Shown piece after piece: positions 8,895-17,405 of a DNA stretch of 64,000 nt (position 1 is its first letter; every line of letters starts with the position of its first letter). This stretch comes from JAJCYK01 sp965212195. Its GTDB lineage: Bacteria > Bacteroidota > Bacteroidia > Cytophagales > Cyclobacteriaceae. Both the position numbers and the translations under genes were made by a program. The notes under the pieces are model-generated. The model saw nothing but the letters and a program-made list of their open reading frames with translations, had not been told where the DNA came from and did not search any database. The stretch is taken from the NCBI GenBank assembly GCA_965212195.1, contig CBDBUW010000012.1, positions 62,001-126,000 on the forward strand, in the 5' to 3' direction.

Positions 8895-10108
8895 TGGCCA
8901 AGCGCAGCGGACATGCGGATTTACCCTTACACTACGGAAGGGTACCTGCGTGGCTAGCTAAACGTATGCAATTGCTCGGCGGGGCAATTGTAGAAGCTAT
9001 TGTCTTGGACTTTGGCAAAAAAGAGGTGCTTCGCCGATTAAGTGATCCTTTTTGGTTCCAGTCCTTGGGCTGTGTAATGGGTATGGATTGGCATTCATCT
9101 GGTATTACCACCTCAGTAATGGGTGCCCTCAAGCGTGCTATAAACCCTTCAAGTCATGAATTGGGGATTTACATATGCGGAGGTAGAGGCAAGAATTCGC
9201 TGAAAACTCCTCAAGAGCTAATGGAGGTCGCTCAACGGACAGGCCTGAACAGTCACCAGTTAATACGCTCCAGCAAGCTTAGTGCTAAGGTTGATAATAC
9301 CGCCATTCAAGACGGTTTCCAGCTGTACCTTCACAATTTCATATTAACGGACGATGGCTCATGGGCGGTGGTACAACAGGGGCTGAACGATGACACGGGT
9401 ATGGCCCGTCGTTATCACTGGCATTCTCCGGATATGGTTTCATTTGTGGATGATCCACATGCCTGTGTAACCGGAACCAATCAAGGGTTGATCCTGAATT
9501 TAGCACACAGCCAAGCCCAACCAACCAGGAAGGGTATTATGGATATGGTTCAGGAGGATCACGGACTCTTAGTTCAGGAAATGCGCAAGATGGTAATGCC
9601 GGGCCATCACGATGTCCGAACCAAGGATGTGAATATTAAGAGATTAGGTAGTATACTGGCACTGGTTCAGGATCATGGACTTACAGAAAATTTTGAAGAA
9701 TTGCTGCTAACCAGGGGATTGGGACCCAGAACGCTGCAATCGATGACTTTGGTTAGTGAGGTCATATACGGTACTGCCAGTAGATTTGAAGATCCTGCCC
9801 GGTTTTCATTTGCACATGGGGGCAAGGACGGGCATCCATTTCCGGTTCCCTTAGAGGTATATGACCAGACCATCGAAATGCTTCATAAAGCGCTGCAGCA
9901 AGCCAGGCTTGGTCACTCTGATAAAAAATTGGCTTTCAAGAATCTACACCAGGCAGCCAAAAGGCTGGAGCAGGATTTTGTACCCAATGATGACCTCCAT
10001 AAAGTGATCGCTAAGGAACGGCGTGACAGTCATAATTATGGTGGGCGGACGGTATTTGGTAAGGCCAAACCAAAGAAAGACGCTCAGCTAGATCTGTTTA
10101 AAACTTAA
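8894..10108 (+). CDS. DUF763 domain protein
   Basis: The 404-residue protein matches DUF763, a family of unknown function found in archaea and scattered bacteria. Its signature is the N-terminal SGHADLPLHYGRVPAWLAKR and the following GMDWHSSGITTSVMGALK. Charged and histidine-rich stretches such as PGHHDVRTKDVN suggest a nucleic-acid or metal enzyme, but that is only an impression. It is translationally coupled to the GH15 gene (TAATG overlap) and its stop overlaps the convergent otsAB stop within TTAA. The coupling is the only clue to function here. Confidence 0.85.
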   Translation: MAKRSGHADLPLHYGRVPAWLAKRMQLLGGAIVEAIVLDFGKKEVLRRLSDPFWFQSLGCVMGMDWHSSGITTSVMGALKRAINPSSHELGIYICGGRGKNSLKTPQELMEVAQRTGLNSHQLIRSSKLSAKVDNTAIQDGFQLYLHNFILTDDGSWAVVQQGLNDDTGMARRYHWHSPDMVSFVDDPHACVTGTNQGLILNLAHSQAQPTRKGIMDMVQEDHGLLVQEMRKMVMPGHHDVRTKDVNIKRLGSILALVQDHGLTENFEELLLTRGLGPRTLQSMTLVSEVIYGTASRFEDPARFSFAHGGKDGHPFPVPLEVYDQTIEMLHKALQQARLGHSDKKLAFKNLHQAAKRLEQDFVPNDDLHKVIAKERRDSHNYGGRTVFGKAKPKKDAQLDLFKT

Positions 10109-12276
10109 AGTAACTGTTTTAAAAATTGCCGTACTTCTTTGGGACTGTTCAAGTTATATTTGGCAGTGCTAGAAGTACTTCCCACTTTTATCGTTAAGGC
10201 GTCTTCTGGCACTGCTTTAAAGGTGTCTTCATCGGTCCAGTCATCTCCGATGGCAATAATATAGTCTGCGGGGAAGTCCTTTATCCACTGTTGTGCGGCT
10301 TTTCCTTTATTAACCTGGGCGTTTTTTATCTCAACTACCATATCTCCTTCCAGAACTTGTAGGTTCATATTGGTGGTCAGATGTTTGAGGTGGCTGCTCA
10401 ACTCTCTAGTTCGCAATTCACCCAGCCCGGTTTCCACCTTACGGTGATGCCATACCAATGAGTAGTCCTTTTCTTCAATGAAAGAACCCGGTGTACGATC
10501 CACGTACAGCTCAAGCATCGGTTTGAGTTCCTGTTTCCATTGATCGGAGAGACTGGTCAATGTGCGCCAGTCGGTTCCGCGTTCCTTGATCCAAACTCCA
10601 TGTTCGCCGATGAAGTCTAAGTGCAGGTGCCCCAGCCACTTTTCCAGGGAATCGCGGTCACGCCCACTGATGATCACTACCTGATTACGTTCATCGGCTG
10701 CTAATTTGGTTAGAAGATTGATCAATTCGTCATCGGGGGCCGCTTTCCCAGGAGTATCGCTAAAGGGGATAAGGGTACCATCATAGTCCAGGAACAACAA
10801 ACGTTTCTCCACTTCATTGAATCGTTTCTTGGCGAGCTCCGTCATATTGTGATCCAGAAACTTGGTTGATAGTGTGGCCTGATCATCCTTGATCTCACTC
10901 AGTCTTTCCATAAACATGTTTACCCAATGATGAATGTTATAACGTTGTAGTGATTCCTGCATCACACTGATATGTGCAATCTGTTCCTCTTCCGGCATGG
11001 TTAACGCCCTATGCAGGGCCTGGACCATAGCATTTAAGTCGTTGGGATTGATCAGAATTGCGTCGGACAATTCCTTGGAAGCACCGCACATCTCACTTAG
11101 GATCAATACCCCCTTTTGGTTGAGTTTGCTGGCTATGAACTCCTTACATACCAAGTTCATGCCATCTCTCATGGGGGTAACCAGGGCTACATGTGCCATT
11201 CGATAAAAGCCGCTTAAGGCTTCTAATGGCAGGGAACGGTAGAAATAATGGATGGGAGTCCAGTTTATGCGTCCAAATTTACCATTTATCCGTCCTACCA
11301 GCAGATCTACATCCTCTTTAAGTTCTTGATACTTGCTGACCTTGTCTCTGGACGGTACTACCAACATCACTAAAGAAACCTTTTCCTTAAATTCAGGATA
11401 TTGTTCCAAAAACCTTTCAAAGGCCTTTAAGCGTTGCGGGATGCCTTTGGAATAGTCCAATCGATCAATACTCAAGATCAACTGTTGATCTCCCAGGGAG
11501 GTGCGATAGCGAATCTCCCTTTCAATGGTCTCCGGACTGGCGGCCGCATGGGCGTATTTTTGGTAATCAATACCCATAGGGAATGAATCAACGATCACCT
11601 TGCGGTCGGGTTTGTTCACTTGACCGCTGGTATAGCCATATCCGGCTAATCGACTGACGGAACTGAGAAAGTGTCGCATATCATCGTAGGTATGAAACCC
11701 CACTAGGTCAGCCCCCAGCATCCCGTTCAACAGCTGTCTACGCCACGGTATAAGGCGGAACATTTCATAACTAGGGAAGGGGATGTGCAGAAAGAAACCG
11801 ATACTCAGATTGGGAAATTGTTGTCGGATCATCTCCGGAAGCAGAAGTAACTGGTAATCGTGGATCCAGAGAGTATCACCGGCTTCCAAAAAATTCACTA
11901 CCTCATCGCAAAACTTTTGGTTAACCTGCACATAAGCTTCCCAGAAGGTTTCATTGTATACGGAGTATTGACTGAAGTAGTGGAAAATCGGCCACAGCGT
12001 TTCGTTGCTAAACCCCTCGTAATAGTTCTTGATCTCTGTTTTGGTCAGGAAAATCGGATGCATATTCTCCGATTTCAGTTTCTCGGTAACATTGATCCTT
12101 TCGATGCCTTGGTTGATCAATAGTCCAGGCCAGCCAATCCACAAATTACCGCCTTGCTTGTAGATGGAGCCCAAGCCGGTGGCCAAACCGCCTTCACTAG
12201 GCTTGAAATGTAGGCCGTCAGCATCTTTAGTAACCCGTACGGGCAATCTGTTGGAAACAATAATTGTTTTTGGCAT
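10105..12276 (-). CDS. Fused trehalose-6-phosphate synthase/phosphatase
   Basis: The 723-residue protein joins both steps of the OtsA-OtsB pathway. Residues 1 to about 460 form a GT20 synthase that makes trehalose-6-phosphate from a nucleotide sugar and glucose-6-phosphate (SNRLPVRV, EGGLATGL, WIHDYQLLLLPEM, DRLDYSKGIPQRL). Residues from about 485 form a HAD phosphatase (LLFLDYDGTLIPF with the nucleophile DxDxT; IAIGDDWTDEDTF). Such fusions are known in some Bacteroidota and are the rule in plants and yeasts. A perfect palindrome lies 30 bases upstream of the start. It converges on DUF763 with a 4-base overlap. Confidence 0.95.
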   Translation of the reverse strand: MPKTIIVSNRLPVRVTKDADGLHFKPSEGGLATGLGSIYKQGGNLWIGWPGLLINQGIERINVTEKLKSENMHPIFLTKTEIKNYYEGFSNETLWPIFHYFSQYSVYNETFWEAYVQVNQKFCDEVVNFLEAGDTLWIHDYQLLLLPEMIRQQFPNLSIGFFLHIPFPSYEMFRLIPWRRQLLNGMLGADLVGFHTYDDMRHFLSSVSRLAGYGYTSGQVNKPDRKVIVDSFPMGIDYQKYAHAAASPETIEREIRYRTSLGDQQLILSIDRLDYSKGIPQRLKAFERFLEQYPEFKEKVSLVMLVVPSRDKVSKYQELKEDVDLLVGRINGKFGRINWTPIHYFYRSLPLEALSGFYRMAHVALVTPMRDGMNLVCKEFIASKLNQKGVLILSEMCGASKELSDAILINPNDLNAMVQALHRALTMPEEEQIAHISVMQESLQRYNIHHWVNMFMERLSEIKDDQATLSTKFLDHNMTELAKKRFNEVEKRLLFLDYDGTLIPFSDTPGKAAPDDELINLLTKLAADERNQVVIISGRDRDSLEKWLGHLHLDFIGEHGVWIKERGTDWRTLTSLSDQWKQELKPMLELYVDRTPGSFIEEKDYSLVWHHRKVETGLGELRTRELSSHLKHLTTNMNLQVLEGDMVVEIKNAQVNKGKAAQQWIKDFPADYIIAIGDDWTDEDTFKAVPEDALTIKVGSTSSTAKYNLNSPKEVRQFLKQLL

Positions 12277-12305
12277 GAAAGCGGAAGTGAAAGGTCCCTT
12301 AGGAA

Positions 12306-12322
12306 GTGACTAAATTAGTCAC
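12306..12322. promoter_or_regulatory. 17-base palindrome upstream of otsAB
   Basis: GTGACTAA-A-TTAGTCAC is a perfect inverted repeat with one central base, 30 bases before the otsAB start. On the minus strand a weak -7-like TATATTCA (12330-12337) lies just upstream, so the palindrome would cover the transcription start. This is the place of a repressor operator or a leader hairpin. It also follows the exonuclease gene only after otsAB begins, so a terminator role for that gene is not possible on this strand order without readthrough. Confidence 0.5.
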
Positions 12323-12352
12323 ACCAGGTTGAATATAAAAGGGGAGGTGCTA

Positions 12353-13156
12353 TTATGTGTTAAAGGCCCGCAATTTTATTTCAGTTAACTTTCTTTTGGT
12401 ATCTCTGGGGAATTTACCATTCATAATCCAGTCATAGTACTGTGGTTCTTTCTCCAGTATTTTTACGATAGATTTGCCTCGGTACTTCCCAAAGTTGAAA
12501 ACCTCTACGTTCTGGTTGTTGAAAACGAAACGTCCTGCGAGATCTACCATTTTGCTGCCCGTTATATCGGCCAACGATTGCATGTCGTTGTCAACGGTGC
12601 CCAATTTCTTGCCAAGATTATCCATGACATCCATGCCCTGGTAGCGCTGCACCTGGGCTTTGATGATTTCGTAGGTGGCCATAGTATCGGCCTCTGCACT
12701 GTGAGCCCCTTCCAAATCCTGCTGACAGTAAAACCTGAAAGCTGCAGCCAAGTTTCTCTTCTCCATGAGGTGGAAGATACGCTGGGCATCGATTACTCTT
12801 TTATTCTTTAAGTCAAAATCCATGTCAACACGTAGGAATTCCTCTACTAGCATGGGTACATCAAATTTGAGTACGCTAAACCCTGCTAAGTCACATCCTT
12901 TAAAGAATTCCAGTAATTCCTTGGCAACTTGTTTAAAAGTAGGAGCATCCTGAACATCCTCGTCGTAAATACCATGTACTGCACTGGAGTCCGCGGGAAT
13001 ATGAACAGAAGGATTTATGAGCTGTTGTTTGGTTTGAATTTCCCCATTGGGGTGGGCCTTGACAATGGCTATCTCCACAATACGATCATCCACGATGTCG
13101 GTTCCGGTAGCCTCTAGGTCGAACACCGCTAGCGGTTTTTTAAGGTTTAGGTTCAT
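12353..13156 (-). CDS. DEDDh 3'-5' exonuclease (DnaQ/RNase T-like)
   Basis: The 267-residue protein has an N-terminal DnaQ-like exonuclease domain (about residues 8-175). Exo I is FDLEATGTDIVDDRIVEIAI with the DxE pair, Exo II lies in LAGFSVLKFDVPML, and Exo III is GAHSAEADTMATYEI with the H-to-D spacing of DEDDh enzymes. The C-terminal segment FNFGKYRGKSIVKILEKEP resembles the small domain seen in exonuclease X-like proteins. It removes nucleotides from 3' ends of DNA or RNA; which one is not clear. It lies 13 bases behind mpl on the same strand. Confidence 0.9.
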   Translation of the reverse strand: MNLNLKKPLAVFDLEATGTDIVDDRIVEIAIVKAHPNGEIQTKQQLINPSVHIPADSSAVHGIYDEDVQDAPTFKQVAKELLEFFKGCDLAGFSVLKFDVPMLVEEFLRVDMDFDLKNKRVIDAQRIFHLMEKRNLAAAFRFYCQQDLEGAHSAEADTMATYEIIKAQVQRYQGMDVMDNLGKKLGTVDNDMQSLADITGSKMVDLAGRFVFNNQNVEVFNFGKYRGKSIVKILEKEPQYYDWIMNGKFPRDTKRKLTEIKLRAFNT

Positions 13157-13169
13157 GTATTAGCTATGG

Positions 13170-14546
13170 CTATTGGTCCTGAATGATGGCATCACTTAAG
13201 ACTTTGATACTCAGTCCATCGAAATTGCCTGAGCTCATCAGTAAAAGATTCTTGGTTTCCCAATCTTGCTTCAACAGAAAGTGCTCCAGTTCATTAATAT
13301 CGTTAAACACTTTCAGATCCACATGATTAAAGGCTTTTCTGATCTCTTCCTTGGTAATAGGTTCTAAGTTTTTATGAGCGATGATTTGGGGATTATAGTA
13401 TACAATGGGAAGATCCGCGGATTGAAAAGAGTCGCTATACTGTCCCAGGAATTTCTTGTTTAAACTGCTGTAGGTATGAAGCTCGATACAGGCCACCAGG
13501 CTGCGTTCTTGAAATTGTTCTTTCAACGCCTTGGTTGTAGCGGCAAGTTTTGATGGAGCATGGGCATAATCTTTAAATATGGCGGTTCCATTGCTGCTCT
13601 TTACCAATTCCAGTCGATTGGCTGCGCCTTCAAAAGATTGAATAGCTTCATAGAACTGTGTTTCAAGTACTCCAATCTTCTTCAACACTTCAAGGGCACC
13701 GCTAAAATTCTGCATATTGTGCCGGCCAAATACTTTTACCGGTACCGGTCCCAGATCCGTTTTTAAATAAGTGATCCCATCCTCAATGGTGGATGGATGC
13801 TCCTGGTAGGGAATGCGGCTAACATCCTCCCGCTCTTTTACGCAAATCACTGTGGCCAGGTCATCTTCTTCACAGTAAATCAGACTACCGGCTTTGGGTG
13901 TAGCATCCGCAAACAGGTCGAACTGTCGTACATACTCGTCAATGGTCGGAAAGACATTTATATGATCCCAGGCTACCCCGCTCACCAGTCCGATATGGTG
14001 TTGATATTTAAGGAATTTAGGGGTCTTATCCAGTGTGGAAGTAAGATACTCATCCCCCTCAATAACGATTATGGGAGCATCAGAAAGTTTGACGGTATTG
14101 TGAACCCCCTTTAATTGCGCACCTACTACAAAATCGAACTCTCTTTGCAGGTGCTGCAAAACATGAATGATCATGGAGGTGATGGTTGTTTTGCCGTGGC
14201 TTCCCGCAATTACGATACGTTGTTTGTTGCGTGACTGCTGGTAAATAAAATCCGGATAGGAATATACCGGTAGACCCAACTCCCTGGCCCTCAACAGTTC
14301 TGGATTGTTATCCTTGGCATGCATACCCAGTATCACCGCATCAAGTGCTTCATGAACTTTTTCTGCGTTCCAGCCGATAGATTCCGGTAGCAACCCTTCA
14401 GCTGCCAGTCGGCTTTTGGAGGGCTCAAAAATCATGTCGTCCGATCCAGTGATGACCAGGCCGTTCTCGTGTAACGCTAAGGCCAAACTGTGCATTACCG
14501 AACCGCCTATGGCAATAAAATGTACCTTGGAGCCTTGGGCAATCAT
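13170..14546 (-). CDS. mpl: UDP-N-acetylmuramate:murein tripeptide ligase (Mpl)
   Basis: The 458-residue protein belongs to the Mur ligases and matches Mpl, which reattaches recycled L-Ala-D-Glu-mDAP to UDP-MurNAc in the cytoplasm. Seen are the N-terminal KVHFIAIGGSVMHSLA, the ATP loop VIAGSHGKTTITSMI, IVIEGDEYLTSTLDK and FKDYAHAPSKL. MurC is less likely because its usual GIGGxGMSGIA pattern is replaced by GIGGSVMHSLA-type sequence as in Mpl. The frame is open upstream to 14684, but the start at 14546 gives the family length and lies just downstream of a near-perfect promoter at 14568-14598. Confidence 0.9.
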   Translation of the reverse strand: MIAQGSKVHFIAIGGSVMHSLALALHENGLVITGSDDMIFEPSKSRLAAEGLLPESIGWNAEKVHEALDAVILGMHAKDNNPELLRARELGLPVYSYPDFIYQQSRNKQRIVIAGSHGKTTITSMIIHVLQHLQREFDFVVGAQLKGVHNTVKLSDAPIIVIEGDEYLTSTLDKTPKFLKYQHHIGLVSGVAWDHINVFPTIDEYVRQFDLFADATPKAGSLIYCEEDDLATVICVKEREDVSRIPYQEHPSTIEDGITYLKTDLGPVPVKVFGRHNMQNFSGALEVLKKIGVLETQFYEAIQSFEGAANRLELVKSSNGTAIFKDYAHAPSKLAATTKALKEQFQERSLVACIELHTYSSLNKKFLGQYSDSFQSADLPIVYYNPQIIAHKNLEPITKEEIRKAFNHVDLKVFNDINELEHFLLKQDWETKNLLLMSSGNFDGLSIKVLSDAIIQDQ

Positions 14547-14567
14547 GGGTGTAATCAGGTTTGGATT

Positions 14568-14598
14568 CAAAATTAGAATAAATTCATACAGCGCCAAA
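14568..14598 (-). promoter_or_regulatory. mpl promoter
   Basis: On the minus strand TTTG (14595-14598), a 19-base spacer and TAATTTTG (14568-14575) match the Bacteroidota consensus TTTG-N19-TAnnTTTG at every fixed position. Transcription would start near 14561, leaving about 15 leader bases before the ATG at 14546. This also rules out the longer open frame starting at 14684. Confidence 0.65.
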
Positions 14599-14628
14599 CC
14601 TAATTGATCCGAATGTTGTGCATATGAG

Positions 14629-14637
14629 TGTGGATAA
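14629..14637 (-). promoter_or_regulatory. Perfect DnaA-box sequence in the mpl/dnaB intergenic region
   Basis: The minus strand reads TTATCCACA, identical to the classical DnaA box. A second, one-mismatch box (TTATCCACT on the minus strand) lies at 14671-14679. Both are upstream of the dnaB promoter, where DnaA could modulate dnaB. Two boxes alone do not make an origin. Confidence 0.45.
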
Positions 14638-14646
14638 GTAAATTGC

Positions 14647-14684
14647 ATTGTGTACACAATCGTTTGCGGGAGTGGATAATCCAC
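14647..14684. promoter_or_regulatory. Two palindromes upstream of dnaB
   Basis: ATTGTGTACACAAT (14647-14660) is a perfect 14-base palindrome. GTGGAT-A-ATCCAC (14672-14684) is an inverted repeat with one central base that includes the weaker DnaA-like box. They lie between the mpl promoter and the dnaB promoter, suitable for a dimeric regulator acting on one or both genes. No known operator is matched with confidence. Confidence 0.45.
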
Positions 14685-14695
14685 CCTAAAAACTG

Positions 14696-14728
14696 TTGAA
14701 AATGATTGCTGAGATTTCAGTAGGTTTG
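14696..14728 (+). promoter_or_regulatory. dnaB promoter
   Basis: TTG (14696-14698), a 22-base spacer and TAGGTTTG (14721-14728) fit the Bacteroidota -33/-7 elements. The expected transcription start near 14735 lies 22 bases before the GTG start of dnaB. Confidence 0.5.
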
Positions 14729-14756
14729 CTGAAGAATGAATTTTTAAAGAGACAGG

Positions 14757-16331
14757 GTGCAGAAAATGGAATCAGACAGGAGTTCAAGCCTGGGAACTAA
14801 AGCAAGAAAGAATTTTTTAACCGACTTCGCCAGTAATTTGGGCAAACTGCCTCCTCAGGCAGTAGACTTGGAAGAAGCAGTTTTGGGGGCTCTAATGTTG
14901 GAAAAGGACGCCCTTACTTCCGTAATAGATATTCTTAAACCGGAGAGCTTTTACAAAGACGCCCATCAGGAAATATACAGGGCTATTGTGATCCTGTTCA
15001 ACAATTCTGAACCGGTCGATATGCTCACGGTTTCCAACCAGTTACGGCAGGATGGCAAACTGGAAATGGTGGGCGGTGCGTACTACCTGACAGAGCTAAC
15101 CAGCAGGGTGAACAGCGCTGCTAATGTAGAATTTCATGCCCGTATTGTAGCTGAGCAAGCTATTAAGAGGGAACTGATACGCATTTCGTCGGAAATACAA
15201 CAGGATGCATTTGAAGATACTTCCGATGCCTTCCAATTATTAGATAGGACAGAAGCGGCTCTATTTGAAGTCTCTGAATCCAACATTCGCAAGAATTATG
15301 CGGATATGCGATCTATTATGAGAGAGGCCCTTAATGAACTGGAGGCTCGCAAGGATCACAAAGACGGCCTTACCGGAATTCCCAGTGGCTTTACGGCCCT
15401 GGATCGTATCACTTCGGGTTGGCAAAAATCCGATTTGGTGATCATAGCCGCCCGACCTGGTATGGGTAAGACGGCCTTTGTAGTAACTGCCATGAGGAAT
15501 GCGGCGGTAGACTTTAATCATCCGGTGGCAATTTTTTCTCTGGAAATGTCCAATATCCAGTTGGTCAATCGATTGATCTCCGCAGAGGCAGAGTTAGAAA
15601 GCGATAAAATAAAGAAGGGCAATCTGGCTGACTATGAATGGGAACAACTGGTTCATAAAACCGCAAAACTAAGTAATGCCCCAATCTTTATTGATGATAC
15701 ACCGGCCTTATCGATCCTGGAACTGCGAGCGAAGTGCCGCCGATTGAAGGCACAACACGACGTTAAGTTGATAATCGTTGATTATCTGCAGTTGATGTCC
15801 GGAGATAACTCACGGGGTAGCGGTGGTAACCGTGAGCAAGAGATTGCTTCCATTTCAAGAGCTTTAAAGAATATTGCCAAAGAGTTAGAGGTACCCATGC
15901 TGGCACTATCTCAATTGAGCAGGGCAGTGGAGACCCGTGGTGGTGATAAGCGTCCGCAGCTATCGGACCTGCGGGAGTCTGGGTCCATCGAGCAGGATGC
16001 AGACCTGGTAATGTTTCTGTATCGTCCGGAATATTATGGTATTACCGAGGATGAAAACGGACAGCCCACTCACGGTATTGGAGAGGTGATCATTGCCAAA
16101 CATAGGAATGGATCATTAGACACCGCACAGCTCAAGTTTATCGGTAAGTATACCAAGTTTACTGACATGGACTTTAATTTTGGCGCCACATCGGGTGGGT
16201 ATGAGCTGCCCGGCACTCCAGGGTTACCCTCGGAGTTCGGTGGAGGTACCATTACCTTGAGTAGTAAAGGTAATCCTAAGGACCCCAATAGCGATCCTGA
16301 CGATACGCCCCCTTCTGATGCACCCTTCTAA
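14757..16331 (+). CDS. dnaB: Replicative DNA helicase DnaB
   Basis: The 524-residue protein is the hexameric 5'-3' helicase of the replication fork. The N-terminal primase-interacting domain starts at LPPQAVDLEEAVLGALML. The RecA-like domain has Walker A ARPGMGKTAF near residue 235, Walker B LIIVDYLQLMSG and the SDLRESGSIEQDAD arginine-finger region. There is no intein. The C-terminus ends in an acidic, glycine- and proline-rich tail of about 40 residues. The start is GTG at 14757, with ATG at 14766 as the alternative. It is transcribed divergently from mpl. Confidence 0.96.
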   Translation: MQKMESDRSSSLGTKARKNFLTDFASNLGKLPPQAVDLEEAVLGALMLEKDALTSVIDILKPESFYKDAHQEIYRAIVILFNNSEPVDMLTVSNQLRQDGKLEMVGGAYYLTELTSRVNSAANVEFHARIVAEQAIKRELIRISSEIQQDAFEDTSDAFQLLDRTEAALFEVSESNIRKNYADMRSIMREALNELEARKDHKDGLTGIPSGFTALDRITSGWQKSDLVIIAARPGMGKTAFVVTAMRNAAVDFNHPVAIFSLEMSNIQLVNRLISAEAELESDKIKKGNLADYEWEQLVHKTAKLSNAPIFIDDTPALSILELRAKCRRLKAQHDVKLIIVDYLQLMSGDNSRGSGGNREQEIASISRALKNIAKELEVPMLALSQLSRAVETRGGDKRPQLSDLRESGSIEQDADLVMFLYRPEYYGITEDENGQPTHGIGEVIIAKHRNGSLDTAQLKFIGKYTKFTDMDFNFGATSGGYELPGTPGLPSEFGGGTITLSSKGNPKDPNSDPDDTPPSDAPF

Positions 16332-16333
16332 TT

Positions 16334-17323
16334 ATGAAAGCAATACAAATTGTTGAAAACAAGTTAGCTATTTGTGAAATACCCGAACCTCAACCTCAGG
16401 CTGGTGAGGTTTTAGTAAAACTATCCGCTGTGGCTCTCAACCATCGAGATCAATGGATTCGAGCAGGTAAGTATCCAAATATTGTTTTCAATACCACCCT
16501 AGGCTCCGACGGTTGCGGCCAGGTAATGGCCTTAGGCAAGGGAGCCAGTAAGAAATGGCTTAATAAGACCGTAGTGATCAATCCCAATGTGAATTGGGGT
16601 GATGACCAGCGCATCCAATCGTCTTCGTACCAGGTTTTGGGGATGCCCACTGCCGGTACGCTCGCGGAATATATAAGCCTACCTCAAGATCGTGTGGAGG
16701 AAAAACCCAAGCATCTGACAGATACGGAGGCAGCAGCACTGCCTTTAGCGGGATTAACCGCTTACCGGGCTTTGTTTCACCATGGTGAGCTACAAAAAGG
16801 ACAGAAAGTGCTGATCACAGGTATTGGAGGTGGTGTCAGCCAAATGGCTTTTCTATGGGCTCAGGCTAAGGGAGCCCAGGTTTCTGTTACCTCAGGGCAA
16901 CCCGAAAAGCTTGAAAAAATGAAGGAGTTGGGAGCTATTCAGGGCTACAACTATAAGGGAGAATGGGCTAGAGAGGCCGCAAAACAGGGGGAGTCCTATG
17001 ACCTGATCGTAGACAGTACGGGAGGACCACAGTTGAACTCTTTGATAAAATTGGCACGACCGGCTGGACGAATAGTATTTTATGGAGCTACCACAGGATT
17101 GCCCCCCAAAATAGATTTGTATAGAATGTTTTGGAACCAGGTTACGCTTCAGGGATCAACTATGGGTAGTGACAAAGAGTTCGTAGAGATGATCGCTTTT
17201 GCTGCAAAGCACAAGCTGGTTCCCATGATAGATTCCGTTCGACCCTTTTCAGAGGCCCTTGATGCCTTTAATCGCATGGAACAATCCCAACAATTCGGGA
17301 AATTGGTGCTATCCCTTACCTAG
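16334..17323 (+). CDS. Zinc-independent MDR-family oxidoreductase (quinone reductase-like)
   Basis: The 329-residue protein is a medium-chain dehydrogenase/reductase. It has the GroES-like N-terminal fold (AGEVLVKLSAVALNHRD) and a nucleotide-binding fold with VLITGIGGGVSQMAF near residue 160. The catalytic-zinc cysteine is replaced (NHRD in place of the usual C-x-SD) and the four-cysteine structural zinc loop is missing, so it is probably an NADPH-dependent quinone or enone reductase. The stop of dnaB is 2 bases before its start, and a terminator follows. Confidence 0.82.
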   Translation: MKAIQIVENKLAICEIPEPQPQAGEVLVKLSAVALNHRDQWIRAGKYPNIVFNTTLGSDGCGQVMALGKGASKKWLNKTVVINPNVNWGDDQRIQSSSYQVLGMPTAGTLAEYISLPQDRVEEKPKHLTDTEAAALPLAGLTAYRALFHHGELQKGQKVLITGIGGGVSQMAFLWAQAKGAQVSVTSGQPEKLEKMKELGAIQGYNYKGEWAREAAKQGESYDLIVDSTGGPQLNSLIKLARPAGRIVFYGATTGLPPKIDLYRMFWNQVTLQGSTMGSDKEFVEMIAFAAKHKLVPMIDSVRPFSEALDAFNRMEQSQQFGKLVLSLT

Positions 17324-17324
17324 G

Positions 17325-17353
17325 CCTGTAATCTACAATTTACGGGCTTTTTT
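17325..17353 (+). terminator. Intrinsic terminator after the MDR gene
   Basis: CCTGTAA (17325-17331) pairs with TTACGGG (17340-17346) with one G-T pair around an 8-base loop. A run of six T follows at 17348-17353. It starts 2 bases after the stop codon and separates the dnaB-MDR unit from the ETF genes. Confidence 0.7.
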
Positions 17354-17405
17354 ACTTTTTTATTATTGAGTATCTTCACCCCGAATTTGAAATTCTGAAG
17401 AAGAC

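Noticed and set aside
12562..12953. Overlapping open frames on both strands within the exonuclease gene
   Set aside because: They are alternative frames of the DEDDh exonuclease, whose motifs are all in the 12353-13156 frame.
14547..14684. Upstream extension of mpl
   Set aside because: It crosses a consensus promoter and palindromes and shows no similarity to Mur ligases.
14629..14684. Possible replication origin by DnaA boxes
   Set aside because: Only one perfect and one imperfect box, no AT-rich unwinding element recognised, and no dnaA or dnaN nearby; kept only as regulatory candidates.
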